Positions 1-13,300 of a stretch of DNA of 64,000 nucleotides are shown here, one piece after another. The DNA comes from Lutraria lutraria (lineage: Eukaryota; Mollusca; Bivalvia; Venerida; Mactridae), in assembly GCA_964023205.1 (NCBI GenBank), contig OZ026835.1, forward strand, positions 11,428,414-11,492,413, written 5' to 3'. The notes below the pieces were generated by a model. It saw nothing but the letters and a program-made list of their open reading frames with translations. It was not told the DNA's origin and did no database searches. How positions within the stretch are numbered: position 1 is the first letter of the stretch; each line of letters opens with the position of its first letter. Made by a program: the position numbers and the translations under genes.

Positions 1-472
1 ATAAAACAATAAATAAAAAGTTTTGTTATCTCTTACTGAAACCTCAGTTATACTCATTTTTCATGGCTTATATCACCAGAATATGACATTAACCTTTGTC
101 ACAAGGGCATAGAAAGAGTATGTACCGGTATGAATATCAAAGTTCTCACAAAACACCTATATATAGATACTTCAATGCAGTATGGTAGATCACATTTAAA
201 GTGTATTCCTAGGAACCAAAATCATAACTTCATTGAATCCATTATGTACATTACAACGACATATAAAAAACTGTGTGAAGGAGAAAAATGAAAACTTCAT
301 TATGTTTAATTAATCTTTTTATAAATCTGAGTTCAAAATAAGCATGTTTTATTGTTTTGATATAATCTCTATAAATTCAAAGATTCTATACTACTTTATT
401 TTGATTGAAATTTAAAACAATTTTAATATTGAAATAATCTATCAATGTAGTTTTTTTATCTTTGACATTTAC

Positions 473-634
473 CTCAATGGAAAGGATGCCATGCTTTTGT
501 GTAGTATAAACAGACTTCAAGAATGTAAACATCTCTTCCAGGCTTTTACTGTTTGTTGATCTGGAATCTCCAGAGTACATCCTGTGTGTACAATTTGTAA
601 GCCAGCCATGTTGGGTTGTCAGAATCGGTGCAAG
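473..634 (-). CDS. Probable internal exon of an unidentified host gene
   Basis: A 162-nt open stretch is bounded on the minus strand by a pyrimidine-rich acceptor (ending TTTAG) and a donor GAG|GTAAAT, and it is phase 0 at both ends (54 codons). It reads LAPILTTQHGW at its start and GILSIE at its end. I do not recognise the family. The upstream exons would lie to the right, but no partner exon is visible between 635 and 4363, so this may be a relic or part of a gene with long introns. Confidence 0.35.
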
Positions 635-920
635 CTAAACAAATGATGAATGATGTGATAATAATAATTATCCACATTATAATCAGTTGTAACTCAGTAA
701 ATGTTTGTTAAATTTGTTTGTTTGCAGGGTTCTCAGTAACAGCAGGCCAATTTAGATGCTTAGAACTGTGTTTGGGCCAGTTAGGAATCTCGAAAGTTTA
801 TAAAATATTGCTAGCAAATGCCCAGACCCCCCCCCCCCTCCCCTAGCAGGCCTGTTAGTCTAGCTTATGGGCCTGTTGCCCACAAACTTATTGAGAACCC
901 TGCTGTTTGAGTTTAAATTT

Positions 921-1030
921 ACACCCCTTTTCAACTGTCATAGTCATGTGAGGTGGACAGCTCACCTAACCATCGCTCTTGGGAACAACCAGTACTAGAC
1001 TCCCACCCGCCGTAAGCAACTGCCTATAAC
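921..1030. repeat. SINE body fragment (same family as 16862-17105)
   Basis: The sequence around AACCAGTACTAGACTCCCA and GTAAGCAACTGCCTA is shared with the SINE at 16862-17105, but the tRNA-like head with A and B boxes is absent here. It is a truncated copy. Confidence 0.5.
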
Positions 1031-1159
1031 TCAGTAAAATATAGCATGATTACAACTTACAGGTGAGTGGTCAGGTGACTTTATTTTTGTCTAGGGCAAC
1101 ATATAACCAGATAGCATTCTTAAAACTGACCAAGAAGTGTTTGCGAAACATGGATGCCC

Positions 1160-1450
1160 CTTAAAGCTAACTTTGACCTTTGACCTACTGACCTCAAAAT
1201 CAATAAGGGTCATCTACATGTGATGACAAAATTCCTAACCAAATCTGAGGACCTTAGGCCAAATCATTCTCTAGTTATTTGTCGGATAAGTTTTTTGTAC
1301 TTAAGGTCAATGTGTGACCTTGACCTTTGACATATTGACCTCAAAATCAATCGGGGTCATCTACATGATTGTCATGACCAACCTCACAACAAAATCTGAG
1401 GAGCTATGGCCTAACAGTTCTCTTTAGTTATTGCCTGGACAAGGTTTGGT
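1160..1450 (+). repeat. Two tandem copies of a ~145-bp dispersed repeat
   Basis: Two diverged copies (about 1160-1300 and 1303-1450) share TGACCTTTGACCTA/ATTGACCTCAAAATCAAT followed by GGGTCATCTACATG and ATCTGAGGA. No coding potential is seen. Repeats of this style are common in mollusc genomes (general knowledge; not searched). Confidence 0.55.
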
Positions 1451-2473
1451 TATCGACGGATCAACCATCTGATATGTTCCAAGGGGGCATAATCATTCAA
1501 CAAATATGAGCACTGGTGATGCCACTGGAATCAACATTGGTTCAATCAGCAATTATAAGTGGTATGCGCCCTATACCTCTCAAACACCCTGAGGGCCTCA
1601 GATTTTCTCAACAGCTCACCCACTGGACGTTAAATGTGTTTATTCATTTGGCCAAATTCATAGACTGAACTAAACAGGGCTAAATCAATAACAGTTACTA
1701 TCTCAATACCACAAACAGTATATTAAATTAAAAGTGTGACTGGCAACTGCGGTGCACTGCAGAGAAAGGAAACAAAAATCCGCCAACCCCATCACTCATC
1801 AGTGTCGATTCTTCAAGTTCATAGGGGTTGACATCAACATTCCAATTGAAATTTCAATGAAATACCTACGTTTCTATATGAAATACATGTTCGCTCTAAG
1901 CGTCTACAGTTGATTTGCATACAACGTCTAAGCAAAGTTATTCTTTTCATTCTTGTTTTTGACCTGTCAAAATATAGTGATTCTACCAATGAAGTTAATA
2001 ACACGCTTCACTATAAACTGGTTCCTGTTAAGTATCGGTGTACTGCTTAGTCATGCATTACACTACAGCATGGAACGAGAACCAGATTAGCAAATGTACA
2101 CTGGTTCTCGTTCCATGTCGCAGTGCATCATATGAACAACAAGGAAACGGAAACCAGTTTACACTTTTCTACACAGAGTGGTCGCTCTTTATCACTTTTA
2201 GGAGATTGCTATTTCTACCATTAATCTGTCTCCATAAAGACTTCCTTGCACTGCAACATCGAACGGAAACCAGTTTAATGAAAAATGCTTACACAGTATA
2301 GTCACAGTCCCCCTTCTTGGAAGCACATTAGAAAACTCACTTTTACTGTTTTAATATTTTATCTTAATTGTACCTTATCTCCCCTCTCTATGAGGCAGCT
2401 CCTAAATGAGCATAGGTGTCAAATGGGCCGTTAGAGATCAGATAAACAATATAAAAAATGGATGTCGGTCAAT

Positions 2474-2792
2474 ACATAGTTCCCACATCTACATTTTTTA
2501 TCTCCCTTGGCGGCACTCTTAGTTGGCAAATTTTTTATGCATTTAATAGAAAAAATAAGAAAATTGGTTATTAAACAACTCAATTTATAAAAGATATCTT
2601 AATCATGAAGTTGTTAAGGCCCTAAGCACATCAGGTTAAAGAAAATGTAGTTGTCACATATAAATATCCTTTATTTACAATTATCAAAACAAAAATATAA
2701 ATATCTTCTATCAATGCTTGTTGAATTTGCCAACAAATATGGCTGCCAAGGGAGGTAAGTATTGTAGATGTGGGAACTATGTTATACATTAT
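2474..2792. mobile_element. Inverted-repeat (MITE-like) element
   Basis: Left arm ACATAGTTCCCACATCTACA (from 2474) followed by CTCCCTTGGC is matched in inverse by GCCAAGGGAGG and TGTAGATGTGGGAACTATGT at 2745-2792. The interior is non-coding. No clear target duplication was found. Confidence 0.5.
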
Positions 2793-2882
2793 ATGACTAT
2801 ACATAGCTAATGTGATTTTGTTCTATTTCAACCATCTGTAAATAAAATTTTGTATCTTGACTGACAAGACATATAACAAATG

Positions 2883-3600
2883 GGTGGAGCCAGACTGACT
2901 ATATATATACACATTGTATATACAATACCATAAATGGTGGAGTCAGCTGACTGACTATACAATATAACAAATGGGTGGAGTCTGGCTGACTATACAATAT
3001 AACACATGGATGAAGCCAGACTGACTATACAATATAACAATTAAATGGGTGGAGCCAGACTGACCATACAATATAACAAATGGGTGGAGTCAGACTGACC
3101 ATACAATATAACAAATGGGTGGAGTCTGGCTGAATATACAATATAATAAATGAGTGGAGTCAGGCTGACTATACAATATAACAAATGGGTGGAGTCTGGC
3201 TGACTATACAATATATGGATGGAGCTAGACTGACCATACAATACAACAAATAGGTGCAGTCAGACTGACTATACAATATAGCAAATGGGTGGAGTCAGAC
3301 TGATCATACAATATAACAAATGGGTGGAGTCTGGCTGACTATACAATATAACAAATGGATGGAGCCAAACTGACTATACAATATAACAAATGGGTGGAGC
3401 CAAACTGACTATACAATATAACAAATGGGTGGAGTCTGGCTGAATATACAATATAATAAATGGAGGGAGCCAAACTGACTATACAATATAGCAAATGGAT
3501 GGAGCCAGACTGACTATACAATATAACAAATGGGTGGAGTCTGGCTGACTATACAATATAACTAATGGATGGAGTCTGACTATACAATATAACAAATTTG
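2883..3600. repeat. 35-bp minisatellite, about 20 units
   Basis: Tandem units of CTGACTATACAATATAACAA plus ATGGGTGGAGTCTGG (35 bp), alternating between GTCTGG and GCCAAA/GCCAGA tails, with a few indels. The open frames running through the array on the minus strand are produced by the repeat itself. Confidence 0.85.
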
Positions 3601-3961
3601 TGGAAAAATCAAGAAGGTACAAATATAGGAAAAAAATTCTTTATTTAAGCTTTATCAGATCACATATATTTGATGACAATTTGTTATAGTAAAATTGTCT
3701 GTAAGTCTTCATAACCAAAACATGAAAAAAATTGGCATACATATAAAGCAACATAATACATATTATTTTGCATAAAATGTTTTTGGACAGTCAACTATCA
3801 GGGCAAACAAGTGTAAATAATTCTGAGAAACTTAAAATATGACTGTAATTCAAATAAACACAGAGGCAAGTCATTAATATATATTACAATGTATAAGCTA
3901 ATGATATTTGAATCAATGTTTTTATTTAGATAACAAGTACAATGTACTCATAATTTACACT

Positions 3962-4199
3962 TAAAGACGTTTTCGGTAGTTCACTACATTTTTCACATAG
4001 ACATATAGGCAAAATGAAAACTGAACAATAGCAGTTTTTAAACTTTGCATGATCGTAGCATATGACAACAGAAACATTTTAAGTGAAAAAAAAAATTTGG
4101 GGTCACTGATCTCGTTTCTGAGTTATCTGCCCTTGAATTCGATTTTTTGCTTATTTTAGGTCATGAAAAATGTAGTGAACTACTGAAAACGTCTTTAAA
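3962..4199. mobile_element. MITE with ~35-bp terminal inverted repeats
   Basis: The left end TTAAAGACGTTTTCGGTAGT continues to TTCACTACATTTTTCA; the right end carries its inverse with one mismatch and finishes at CGTCTTTAA. The interior (GCATGATCGTAGCATATG, AGTTATCTGCCCTTGAA) recurs inverted near 11540-11735, so at least two copies of the family are present. Confidence 0.6.
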
Positions 4200-4363
4200 G
4201 TGTTATATGACAGTGAATCAAAGCCTTGGAAGAAAAATGCAGGATTCTCATTGGTCAGCATTGAGCACAGTCTAGAAACTGACCAATTACACGGCTTCAT
4301 CCTAAGTTTGATCAATCCTGATATTCCGATGTTGGAATGTGTTGAAGTAAAACAGTCACAAAT

Positions 4364-7300
4364 TTAATATTTTCCCATATATTTATCTCCAACAATATTA
4401 AAACTTCCTTGGAGCACATTTGAACTGACTTTCCTCTTCTGATCTGGTTGCTGACCACCAACAAAAACTTTTATTGTACCTAGGAAAAAAATAACAGTAT
4501 GTTTCAATCAACAGTAAAACTCCAATAGCAACAACTTCAATACTACAAGCATCTCATTCTAATGACCACTGATTTTTTCGACTGGTTTTCAATATTTTCT
4601 ACAACAAAACTTTGATATTAATATAACCTTCGAGATCAGACAAATCTGACTTAATACCTATGTGGTCTCATTTTTTAGGTTAAATATAGCGATATATTGA
4701 AAACCGGACTCCTGGTAAGTTGCCATTATAATGATGTTGTCTTAATATTAAGCTGGTTTGTAAGTGCGCTAACACTGTATATATTTTGATATATTCCATA
4801 AGGAGACCACTATCTAGAGTCTACTGTAAATTCTCTACAAGAAGATTTTCCTTACATCCTTCAATATAACAGAAACTGGTGAACATAAATACCTTGTCAC
4901 AGACAACATGTACAAATTAAAGAAATCTATGTAAAAATTTTAAAAATCTATTTAAAAAAATGTATGATACATGTATCTATAAAGTTGAACATACTTTATT
5001 TAGTTGTTATGGATATATTGAAATTTTGACATAACGAAGTATTAGTAATCATTCAAGTACTCAGGACTTCTTCAAGAACTAAGTTCATATATTCATAAAA
5101 TTTCTCATAATTTCAATTGAATTGTATGTTATATTACCTTCTTTTACGACAAATCCTTTATCAGTCCACACTGCCATTTGTTCGTTTTTTATAGTCATCT
5201 TGAATTCTAAAGCATTGTCAGATTTTATAAATAATTTCTGGAATCCAGCTAACTGCAAGTTTGGCATTGTTTCGTTGGGTTTCACCCAGGATATATAAAC
5301 TTGTACTATCTGGAAAAATAATGTCATTCATGGTTATATGAATAACAAATGTTGCATGAAATTAGGCTGAAAATAACAATAAGTTAGTTTGGAGTGCTCT
5401 GACCCAGAATTTAGCATTGGGTAGGTAGGGATTTATTAGTATAATTGCTAAGATAATTAATAAGTGCTAGGATTTCTGTGAGTCGGTCGAAGCAACTCCA
5501 AACAAACTTATTTCTATTTTCAGCCTTAGTATTTTCAGTGATAAAGTCCAATGATGATGAAGTTGCTGGAAGACTTTAAAAATGTGTCTAGTGACTCATG
5601 TCTATATACTGTTCAAACTTTTCAATTGATTCAAAGATAGAAGAAATAATTGCAGTAAAATCTCTATATAACAATAAAAATAATTTATATTAAGGTGGTG
5701 ATATCATCAAATCATAAGAAATATGCTCAAAATGAAAACCACAATATTTTTGAAATGGTTTTCAACATTTCCTCTGTACTCAATATCACAACTATATGTA
5801 TTTGTTTTGTATTTATTTTGATCCATAAGATGGGTCTTTCTATTGAGATTCTACTGCATACTTACCTCATATGAATCCACATTTCCTGTATTCATGACTT
5901 GTCCATAAAGAAACTGGTCATCTCCTGCCTCTATAGTCGGTATCATAGTGAATTGAAGGTATTGAAACTTTGTGTAGGATAAGCCATAACCAAATGGATA
6001 AAGTGGTGTTCCTGTGAAGTATCGGTATGTTCTACCAGTCATGGTGTATTCTGTCATGGAAGGTATCTGTATAAATGAAAGTAAGTACATTACAGTCAAG
6101 CCTGTGAATAAAGCCCACCCTTGGAAACACAAAATGTGACCTTTATTGACATAATTATGGCCTTTATTCTGAGGTCAGTTTGTTCTAAATAATCAAAGAC
6201 AGATTTTGAAAAAAGCCCCTTATTCTCAGGGTGGCTTTATTTTGGAGGTGGCCACTAACACAGGTTTGTCTGTACTTAATAGAACAGATTCAAAGATTTG
6301 TTTCAAAGAAATAATACAGCACAATCATATATGCTAGCACATGTACTTACATAAAGTGATATTTGTGAACTTTAATAAATACAAATTTATTACTAATGAC
6401 GCATGCAGAACACATTGGTATCTTGATTATTTTTACATCTTTAAAAAAAACAGCTTTTTTGTGAAATGCTGAGGAATAAATACCCAATTTAAGGTTTCAC
6501 AACTCAATTTCGAGAAATGAAGTTCATTTTGAGTCGATTTGGACTATGATTGAATCATCAGTAAAATGGCAAAGAATTTCTAAAGCTTCTACTAACAAAC
6601 TAGGGCTGTCCCGATATGGTCGTGTACCCGGTACGTACCGGTACAGTGCTGAACGATATGCGTATCGTATCGTAAGGCCCCGTATCGGCCGTATCACATT
6701 TTTTTTACTTTTACATTAAAAACTCCTATAGAATGTTTAACAAACTGAACTAGATTTACGAATTTTCACTCATTTAATCGTCGACAATGCTTTCTCAACT
6801 CCATATTCTATATTTAAAGACATTAAGCTGCAACAAAGAATCATGTTACAGTCTGTAAGAAATGTCACTGCGATCTGTATTGTGGTGAGACTAGCAACCT
6901 TAGAACACGTAATCATAACACCAAAGTTGAAGGTTTCAAAAAAATATTATTTACTTAGTTTTAATAATCATAAAACCTGATTCTTTAAACAATTTATCTG
7001 GCCAATAGTCGGAATTCTGTATGTATTCCAATTATCTAGTACTGGTCGTGCTTTTACGTCAGGGGATACAATGCACTGCGAGTAACAGGAGAAATTTTAA
7101 AAAATTAAACATAATTTAACCAAAACCAACTAAACATCGATGGCTTCAAGTGCAAGACAATTTTGGTTTTATACCTTTTATACTTTCTTAACAGGTAATT
7201 AGGACTTTCTAGCACCAAGCCAGTGTACAGAGTTCCAAACAACACTTTGTTATAAGTTATAACGTATTTCATTACTTCGAAACACTTTTACATCGTATCG

Positions 7301-10300
7301 TAGATATCGCATATCGCTAGTACCGTATCGCAATACGTATCGTATCGGCTGAGATCTGTATCGGGACAGCCCTATAACAAACCCATATAATGTTAAGCTT
7401 AAATGTCTGAACAACATAATACCTGATCAGCAGTATCATACCAGGTGTATGGAAGTCTTCCTGCCGGACTAGCATCACTGGTTGCCATAGTAATAGTGTT
7501 TAACAAAGCTTCACCCGTAGCTTGTGCGGGGAAGAAACACTGCATGATGGCATCTATGTAAGAACCCCTATCAAACATGCTTATATTCACTGGACCAGCA
7601 CTAAACACTAACAACAAGACTGGTCTACCGGCAGCTGTATAAAAATATAAGTATTGCACGTAAATTAGTAAATCAGCCATGGTATTCAAACTTCACAATA
7701 ATTACACTTTATATTAAAAATTTCATTCTTAAAATTCTATTTGTTTTTCAAATGAATATTGATTCATATTCACCTTTCTTATTCAAATATGGCTAGATGG
7801 TATTCATACATACAGTCAACCCTGTGAACAAAGGTTCCCATTGGGAAAGGTAAATTGTGTCCTTTATTGACAGGTGACCTTTAATTCGAGGTCAGTTTGT
7901 TCTAAATAGTCAATGACAGCTTTTCAAATAATGGCCTTTATTCACAGTGTGGCCTTTATTTGGAAGGGTCTGCTAATACAGGTTTGACTGTAATTAAAAC
8001 AAATGTAAAGCATACCATACTGTACTGCATCTTGTATCAGCTGTGACTGGTTACCAGCTAAATACATGTCTCTTCTATCATATCCTTCAGCTTCTAATTC
8101 CTGACCTGAAATGTGAAATGTGCACATACAATCTAAATGTACATTTCAATTTCAATAAATTCAATTTTTTTATCTTTTTCCTTTTTTCAACATCATTTCA
8201 GTTGAATACTAACGGACAATTAACCTAACAAGTTTTCCTGGATTCTGTACCAGAACTGATCTTATTTACCACAAGTAACTGGCCAACTTCTCCATGTGCT
8301 TGGACAGCAGTGGAGAACAATTAAGTGGCATCAATGTTTTCAACCAAACCATCACAGTACATGTTCCACACACATGATTCTTTCTCAGGAACTTAATATC
8401 TGTATTCCTCACCTGAACGCTCTACCAATTGAGCTACATGTAAGCAAGCAGGCAACAATTTGATATAAAATAACTACCGGTATTACAAATTATATGAAAG
8501 GAGTTTTTCTTTTTAAGGAGATTTAAAACAGTTTAATTTTCAACATGAACACATGGCCAATGAAAAAGATAGGAGTTTCAAGGAATATCACAAACAAAAT
8601 GTTGGTTAGTAACGGTAGATAAAAAATGTTGATATTTAAAGAAAAAAGCACCAGATTCAAATGTAAAGAATGGATTGATTTGTAAGAATACTCCTCTCTA
8701 ATAATTAACATCACATTCCAGTATGTTAATCTATACTTTCTTCTATTTCCAAAGCCTCATTTTTTTATTAAAATCAGTAACTTCGCAAAATCATAAAGAA
8801 ATGCTCCTATAAGCGATAATTTCAAATAAAACCAGTAACTAAGCAAAACTGCAAAGTAGCTAATGTCTTGAACATTAATCACCAAATCTTTGGCTATAAG
8901 CAGTATGTTTAATGCACTTTGTACTCAGAATAAACAGATAGCCTGCTTTAATTAGATTTATCAAGCCAGATAAAGGACAGTAATTGGTAAATTGACACTA
9001 CTTATGAAATAAGAAGTTTAAAAACAATAGTCGTACACCGGTATTGAGGGAATTGCAGTATAATGGTTATAAATAACAGAAGTTACCAGTTCCAACACAA
9101 ATGATCACAAGCTCTGTTTTTATGACAGCTTTTTTGATATCACTGCTTGAATAGTTGCGACATGTGTTACCATCTAGGCACCCTTGAGCATAGTTAACAG
9201 TGTCAGCCATGCTACTCAAGCCTTTTAATGGAGTAGATGCATATTTTGGGTCAACATCTGCTGCATAAGTTCCGTACAACTGATTCAAATTATCTGCCAT
9301 TGGTCCAACAATCTGAAACATTGAGTGCTACAGTAAACATAATTTCATTCTCAAAACATTTTACAGAAAATGACATCTATTAAGCCATGTGCAAGAATCG
9401 TAAAGGTTTGTTTGACAATTTTGGCACTGATCCTCAAGTTTTTCTAGACAAATTCCAGAGTACACAAATACATAGGGGTCAAGTTGAACCGAGTATTCTT
9501 ACAAGAAGTGTGAAAAAAATTGACTTGCGTATCGTAATATCTATGTTTAAATAATGCTGAACATAACTTTATCTTTTAGCCTTGTCAAAATAACAATTGG
9601 GTTATTACTAGGAAAACCTGATCTTCCCATTCAACACATCATGTTAAACTTAATAAATCTGAGTGACATAACATACTGCAATTTTAGATAAATGCTCCTT
9701 AATTGGCAACAAGCCGTCTTCATTTTTCAGTAAAACAAATGTTTCCATGGCAGCCTTAACAGCCAGTTTCCTGTGAGCCAGGCTTTGAACTAGGGACATG
9801 TTATATTTAAGATATGGATTCATCATTGGAGGATCGAACTCGCCCAGCCTCATTCTGGTGTAAAACAAAGGCTTCACACGTTCTCTAACTAACTTCTCAG
9901 ACAACTTTCCCTGCTTAACTGCATCAACTGAAATATAAATGTTTCAAGTATAAATACCAATAATCTACTTTATATGACATTATCTATATAGTATTACATG
10001 TAACGCCAACAATTTAACATCTAAATACGAAGGTACCGGTACTCCATACAACAGACATTACGATCATATCAAATATGACAGCAAAGCATTTATATATTTT
10101 ACACTCATCTAACCACAACCAAATACATGTATAATTATGTTTTGCAGAAGCTGAGGCGCACAATTTTAACACCCTAAATATGTACAAAATACAAGCCCAT
10201 CACAGTAACCAAACCAAGTCGAACCAACCCTATATCTTGGCACCAACTCAAAATTTCCTGCAAAATCATGAGAACAAAAATATTTGGTAACGATTCATAC

Positions 10301-13300
10301 CATGTATTCTCACATAAGTGTTAAAAGATGTACAGTATAACCTTTCCAGAGCGACACTCCCTTGAGCAACAACCTCCCTTCAACAACAGTATTTTCCCAC
10401 TGCATAATTTAACTACTAATTTAACTTCTCTAGAGCAACAACCTCTTAACAACAACTTATATTTGCTACTCCCAAAGGGTGTTGCATTGGAGAGGTTGCA
10501 CCTAAATTGAATCAGAACAAAAGCAACTAATCATATGTAATGGCTATACACTGATATTTGATATTTTACATACCTATCCTGTCATATATGTAAGAATTAT
10601 TGCCTGAGAGTTCTATATTACATCCAGCATTAATACAAGCAGCAGCGGTGTCTACAGGGGAGGTCAAGTAACTATGCCAGTATATGATATTTTCTAAGGC
10701 TCCCTCATCACTTATTACATAGCCCTTGAAGCCCCATTCATCACGCAGTATGTTAGTAAGTAGTTCCTTATTTGCACAGGCAGGTACACCATTAATGCTT
10801 CAAAATATAAGTAGATTAAATCATTAATATAATCAAGACTTGTGTAAATTACATAAATGTATATCAAATTTAGCCTAACAAAAACAGAACTATCCAGTCA
10901 ATAAAGATAGCAAGATGAAACGTAATTTACAAAAAATCATCTAACCATGTGGGTATTAATTATACCGACCGGTATATAACAAATAACATCAAACATATAG
11001 ATGCTATCAACAACATCCTTCCAGTGGATTCAAATCATGTGTGTAATTTATTCAATCGTTAAAGGTATATAACCTTGCAAATGTTTTAAAGTAGTAGTGA
11101 ATATATTTTGTGAAAATCGTTTTAAACATGAAAAGTTTGACTTAAGCGTAGCAAAAAAGGCCTGAGATAACAAATGACCCTCAATTCAAAGCCAATAAAG
11201 TCATAAAGTAAAAAAAAATCGTAAGTATTGTACAATTCTGAAACAAAGATCATGTAGTATGAAGCAACACACACCATCATGCAATAACTAAATTGTGACT
11301 AAATATACATATATTTTATGAGCAATACATATACAGCATGATTGAATACAAAATATACAGTTATCTACAATTATTGAATCATACATTGAACACATTGCAC
11401 TAACATTTGTTTAGAAGTCTCCTAATGGCACAGTGGACAGCACATTGTAATTAAGCACCTGTTTGTGCACTAGAGTGTATTTTGAAAACAAAACAAACAG
11501 CATGACAATGAATACTGAATAAAAAACTTTTAATAACCTAAATGACAAAAATTCAAATTCAAGGGCAGATAACTCAAAAATTGAGAACTGTGACCCCTTT
11601 TCTTTCACTTAGAATGTTTCTATTATCATATGCTATGATCATGCAAAGTTTTAAACAAATATTTCTGACCATCTGGTCAGTTTTCCATTCTTCCCGTTAT
11701 TGTCTATGTGAAAACTGTAGGAGATGTCCTTAAACTTTACACTCATCTAAGTTACCATAATTTATGCAATTATAACTTTTAAGTACATGATTTCAATAAC
11801 CAAAACAAGGCGCTTTGTCCACCGTGAACCTAATGCATGTTTTTTAATGTCTTAATTTCTTCCAGCACAATACAAAATAATCAAAGTAAAAATTATGAAG
11901 CATACTCATAGTAAAAAAGTACGGATTCTTTCTGCTTGTTGTCAGCTCTATATTAAGACCAGCGTTGAGTACATCTATGGTTGCTTCCATACTTGTGTTG
12001 GCATAGTGATGAAACAGTACAACATTTTCTACAGCCTCCTCGTCACTGATGACGTATCCAGTAAAACCCAATTCTTTTCTCAATATGTCTGTTAGTAACT
12101 TTTTATTTGCACATGCAGGAACTCCATTAATTCTTCAAAAGCAGAACAAATGTTCAAAAACTTACTTATAACCAAATGATATTAAATCATAGAGTGTCCT
12201 GGATAGATTTTGCTTCTAAGACATGAAATTATTACAAATATGGGTAAGAAGTACCTCAATTACCACATTATGTACATTATGTAGTATAAACCTTAGCATG
12301 AATTCTAAATGTTCCAAAACTCATTTTGCGTTATGTTACTGCATGATTTAATATTTTTGAAAAATATCAGGATAATCACCTTTCAATGAACTGGTTTGAT
12401 TACTGGTATGACACAATAATAAATCCACAAAAAATAGAAAATTAGTAATATTCATAAAATTGCTAACAAAGATAGCATTTAATCATTATTAAGATTTTAC
12501 GCACTTGTTGAAACTACACATAACACTGTATGATCCAGCAGATATACACTGTCTGAAGGCTGGAAGAAATGTAAGAGCCCAATCTCTTACACTTACCTGT
12601 AGATAAATATGCATCAAAATATTGATAAGTGATCACATTAGATCAGAATACAAATCAGACATGTTCATGGTTACCCAACTATCGCCATTTTTAGGTACTC
12701 CCGACCCAAATGTTTCCAACAGCAATATCAGATTGGCGGGGGTAATATTAGATTTTAGCTGACAACAGGGGCGGGGGGGGGGGGGGGAGTAGAAAAATGT
12801 AGCCCCTTTTTATTATGATCACAGCTGAAATTATTGTGGGGGGGGGCTAAAGACACCCCCTCGGTTCCTACTGCCCAGGTATCTAATCTTTTTCTTTTGT
12901 TGAGTAACCATCACCATGACTTTTTATTTCAAGCAATAACAATACCACCACAATATACACAGTACCAGTAGTAGACTTTTCCACATACACACTTATAAGT
13001 ATCATTTAAAGAGTTTCAAAAACAAACAAAAAATCCTTTTCAGCAAACATGTAGTATGCTACAAGTATACAGTAAAAAAGATTCTTATACGATTACCTTT
13101 GAAACAAAAACAAAAACATAAAACTGGTTTACATAAAAACAGTGAACACTGCTTCTATTACACGTTTTTTTCAGCATTTTTGTTGGTATATAAGGCCAAC
13201 CACAAAAAGATTTGGGTTGCGGTTAATAAATCCAAACTTTTATCTGTCAGTACTTATTAGGGTAACATAATACCCCTGAACTGAAAATGTAGAGCTAAAA

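Larger units (their letters stand above)
635..4363. other. Intergenic host DNA, repeat-rich, no convincing gene
   Basis: No long ORF or exon series is visible. The stretch holds a C homopolymer near 828-838, a SINE-body fragment, a duplicated GACCTTGACCTTTGACC-type repeat, an inverted-repeat element, a 35-bp minisatellite and a MITE, each listed separately. Confidence 0.6.

Noticed and set aside
2038..2301. 87-aa plus-strand ORF
   Set aside because: Lies in low-complexity DNA with repeated GGTTCTCGTTCC/GAACGAGAACC inverted motifs; no homology or splice context seen.
3041..3521. Minus-strand ORFs with repeated LLYCIVSLAP
   Set aside because: They are read-through of the 35-bp minisatellite; no start context or other coding sign.
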